The position numbers and the translations under genes were made by a program. From NCBI GenBank assembly GCA_021907015.1, contig CP091064.1, positions 496,001-560,000 of the forward strand: a DNA stretch of 64,000 nucleotides, given 5' to 3'. The DNA comes from Pectobacterium sp. PL152 (GTDB taxonomy: Bacteria > Pseudomonadota > Gammaproteobacteria > Enterobacterales > Enterobacteriaceae). Numbering within the stretch: the stretch's first letter is position 1; each line of letters opens with the position of its first letter. Under the pieces are notes generated by a model. The model searched no databases. It was not told the DNA's origin and worked only from the letters and a program-made list of their open reading frames with translations. This document shows, in pieces, positions 63,020-64,000 of this stretch.

Positions 63020-64000
63020 ATGCAACGTGTTTTTATCAGCACACTTCAGCTTACTGGTTATCAAGATGAAACATTAGTGATGTTGGATCTCATCAATGAG
63101 TTCCTTGATAGAGGTTGGCACGTCGATGTGTATTGCCATCAATATGATAACGAAATAAAAATGACTATTGATCAGCTATATGCAGGTAAAGCACTGTTTG
63201 TAACTGATAGCACAGAATATAAATTTATCGAGAACTATGAGCTTCTTTGGTTACAGTACACATCGTTGAACCCCAGTCTGCTGAACCGACTGCTGAACGG
63301 TGGTATGACAACAAATATTATTTTCGATCACCAAGCATTGCACAAAGGGAGACTACGCCAGCGGATATCCAATTGGAAAATCGATTGGCGAATAGGGTTT
63401 TAGTCGCCCTGCCCCGATTGAATGGCCTATTGCGTGACGGCGGTATTGAGCCATCAATTATTCAAGTCTTTCTAATCCTGTGTCTAAACGCGATGATGAA
63501 CAGGTGACCGAACGAGAAAAACTTGGTCTAAAAAATTGCTTGTGATCGCTAGTGCAAGTTCATCTATTTGGGATTCACTTGCAGATGAACTTTTGCTTCA
63601 TTCCGTTAGCTGCGATGTTCTTAATCAAGATCAATGGCTTCAAAGTGAACACCAGCAAGATTATGATGCCGTGCTGACGAGTGGTCGCATCGGCCAGTGT
63701 GTGTTGTACTCGGGCATTCCTGTCTATCTATATCGCGGTAGTGAGTTTATTGGTTATGTCGATACAGAGTTGACTGAAGGTAATGTGTTTCGTGAAGAAA
63801 CTGCAGGTAAAATGCTTTCAGCCAAAGAATTGGCGGGTGAGATTATTGCCGGTTACCAAAGTGCTGTGGAATACACACGCAGCAGCGAATGGCCTATTAT
63901 AAGATTCATTGGAATTTGCCAGCAGCACTGGACAAATTACTAAAGCAACTCCTACACCTGTTCTTAAAACCATAACCGATCAAGAGCTGCAAAGGCTTAC
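63020..64000 (+). CDS. Probable GT-B-type flagellin-modification protein, partial and frame broken as sequenced
   Basis: Starts MQRVFISTLQLTGYQDETL and continues to the window end (still open in frame after repair). An N-terminal Rossmann-like half (LINEFLDRGWHVDVYCHQYD, LLWLQYTSLN) is followed by a second half (KKLLVIASASSSIWDSLADE, DYDAVLTSGRIGQCVLYSG, IPVYLYRGSEFIGYV), the two-domain plan of GT-B glycosyltransferases. At least four breaks: GGG near 63347, TTT near 63470, A run near 63531, and about 63900. I do not recognise the family by name; a role in flagellin modification is inferred from its place behind fliC. Confidence 0.6.

Overview
The window looks like chromosome of a soft-rot enterobacterium, most likely Pectobacterium. 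This rests on protein similarity to Escherichia coli throughout and on long stretches of enterobacterial gene order. Examples are yceD-yceF-rluC-rne, pyrC-dinI-bssS, lpxL next to opgGH, and yccA-tusE-yccX-hspQ-yccU-yccT-mgsA-helD-yccF-yccS-sxy-sulA-ompA-matP-lonH-fabA. Two ERIC elements and a flagellin locus with glycosyltransferase genes fit the same group. The genus is inferred from recalled family features, not from a search.

Layout. 1-18.4 kb is core: RNA metabolism (rluC, rne), pyrimidine synthesis (pyrC), SOS (dinI), biofilm (bssS), a cytochrome b561/YceI pair, tRNA hydroxylation (trhO), an old-yellow-enzyme gene, lipid A acylation (lpxL) and osmoregulated periplasmic glucans (opgGH). 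18.4-28 kb is accessory: a His-rich DUF2946/PepSY pair, a chemoreceptor, 1.7 kb holding two small broken genes, an OrtT/GhoT-like toxin, TudS, UspF, an acetyltransferase, an isochorismatase-like hydrolase, a Nudix gene with five repeats in front of it, and a YmgB-family connector. 28.4-43.5 kb is the conserved tRNA-Ser/yccA to fabA block. 43.5-51 kb holds a YebE-like gene, the complete choline-to-glycine-betaine locus (betA, betB, betI, divergent betT) and an RpiB-like isomerase. 51.6-54.9 kb has a second tRNA-Ser, a striking palindrome, a second chemoreceptor and phoH. 55.3-64 kb is flagellar: fliZ, fliA, a GT2-TPR glycosyltransferase, insertion-sequence debris, fliT-fliS-fliD, divergent fliC, and a partial gene beside fliC.

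How the genes work together. fliA encodes sigma-28, and matching promoters lie back to back in front of fliC and fliD. FliS and FliT chaperone flagellin and cap. The two chemoreceptors feed the same motility system. LexA boxes precede dinI and sulA. fabA carries FadR- and FabR-like sites. A BetI operator lies between betI and betT.

Data quality matters for reading this annotation. About 24 genes contain roughly 40 frame breaks, nearly all best explained by loss of one base (sometimes two) in a short homopolymer. Restoring the bases gives full-length family members (YceF 194, MgsA 152, BetB 490 residues). I therefore annotate these as CDS, with the break described, rather than as pseudogenes. 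The likely cause is uncorrected sequencing error.
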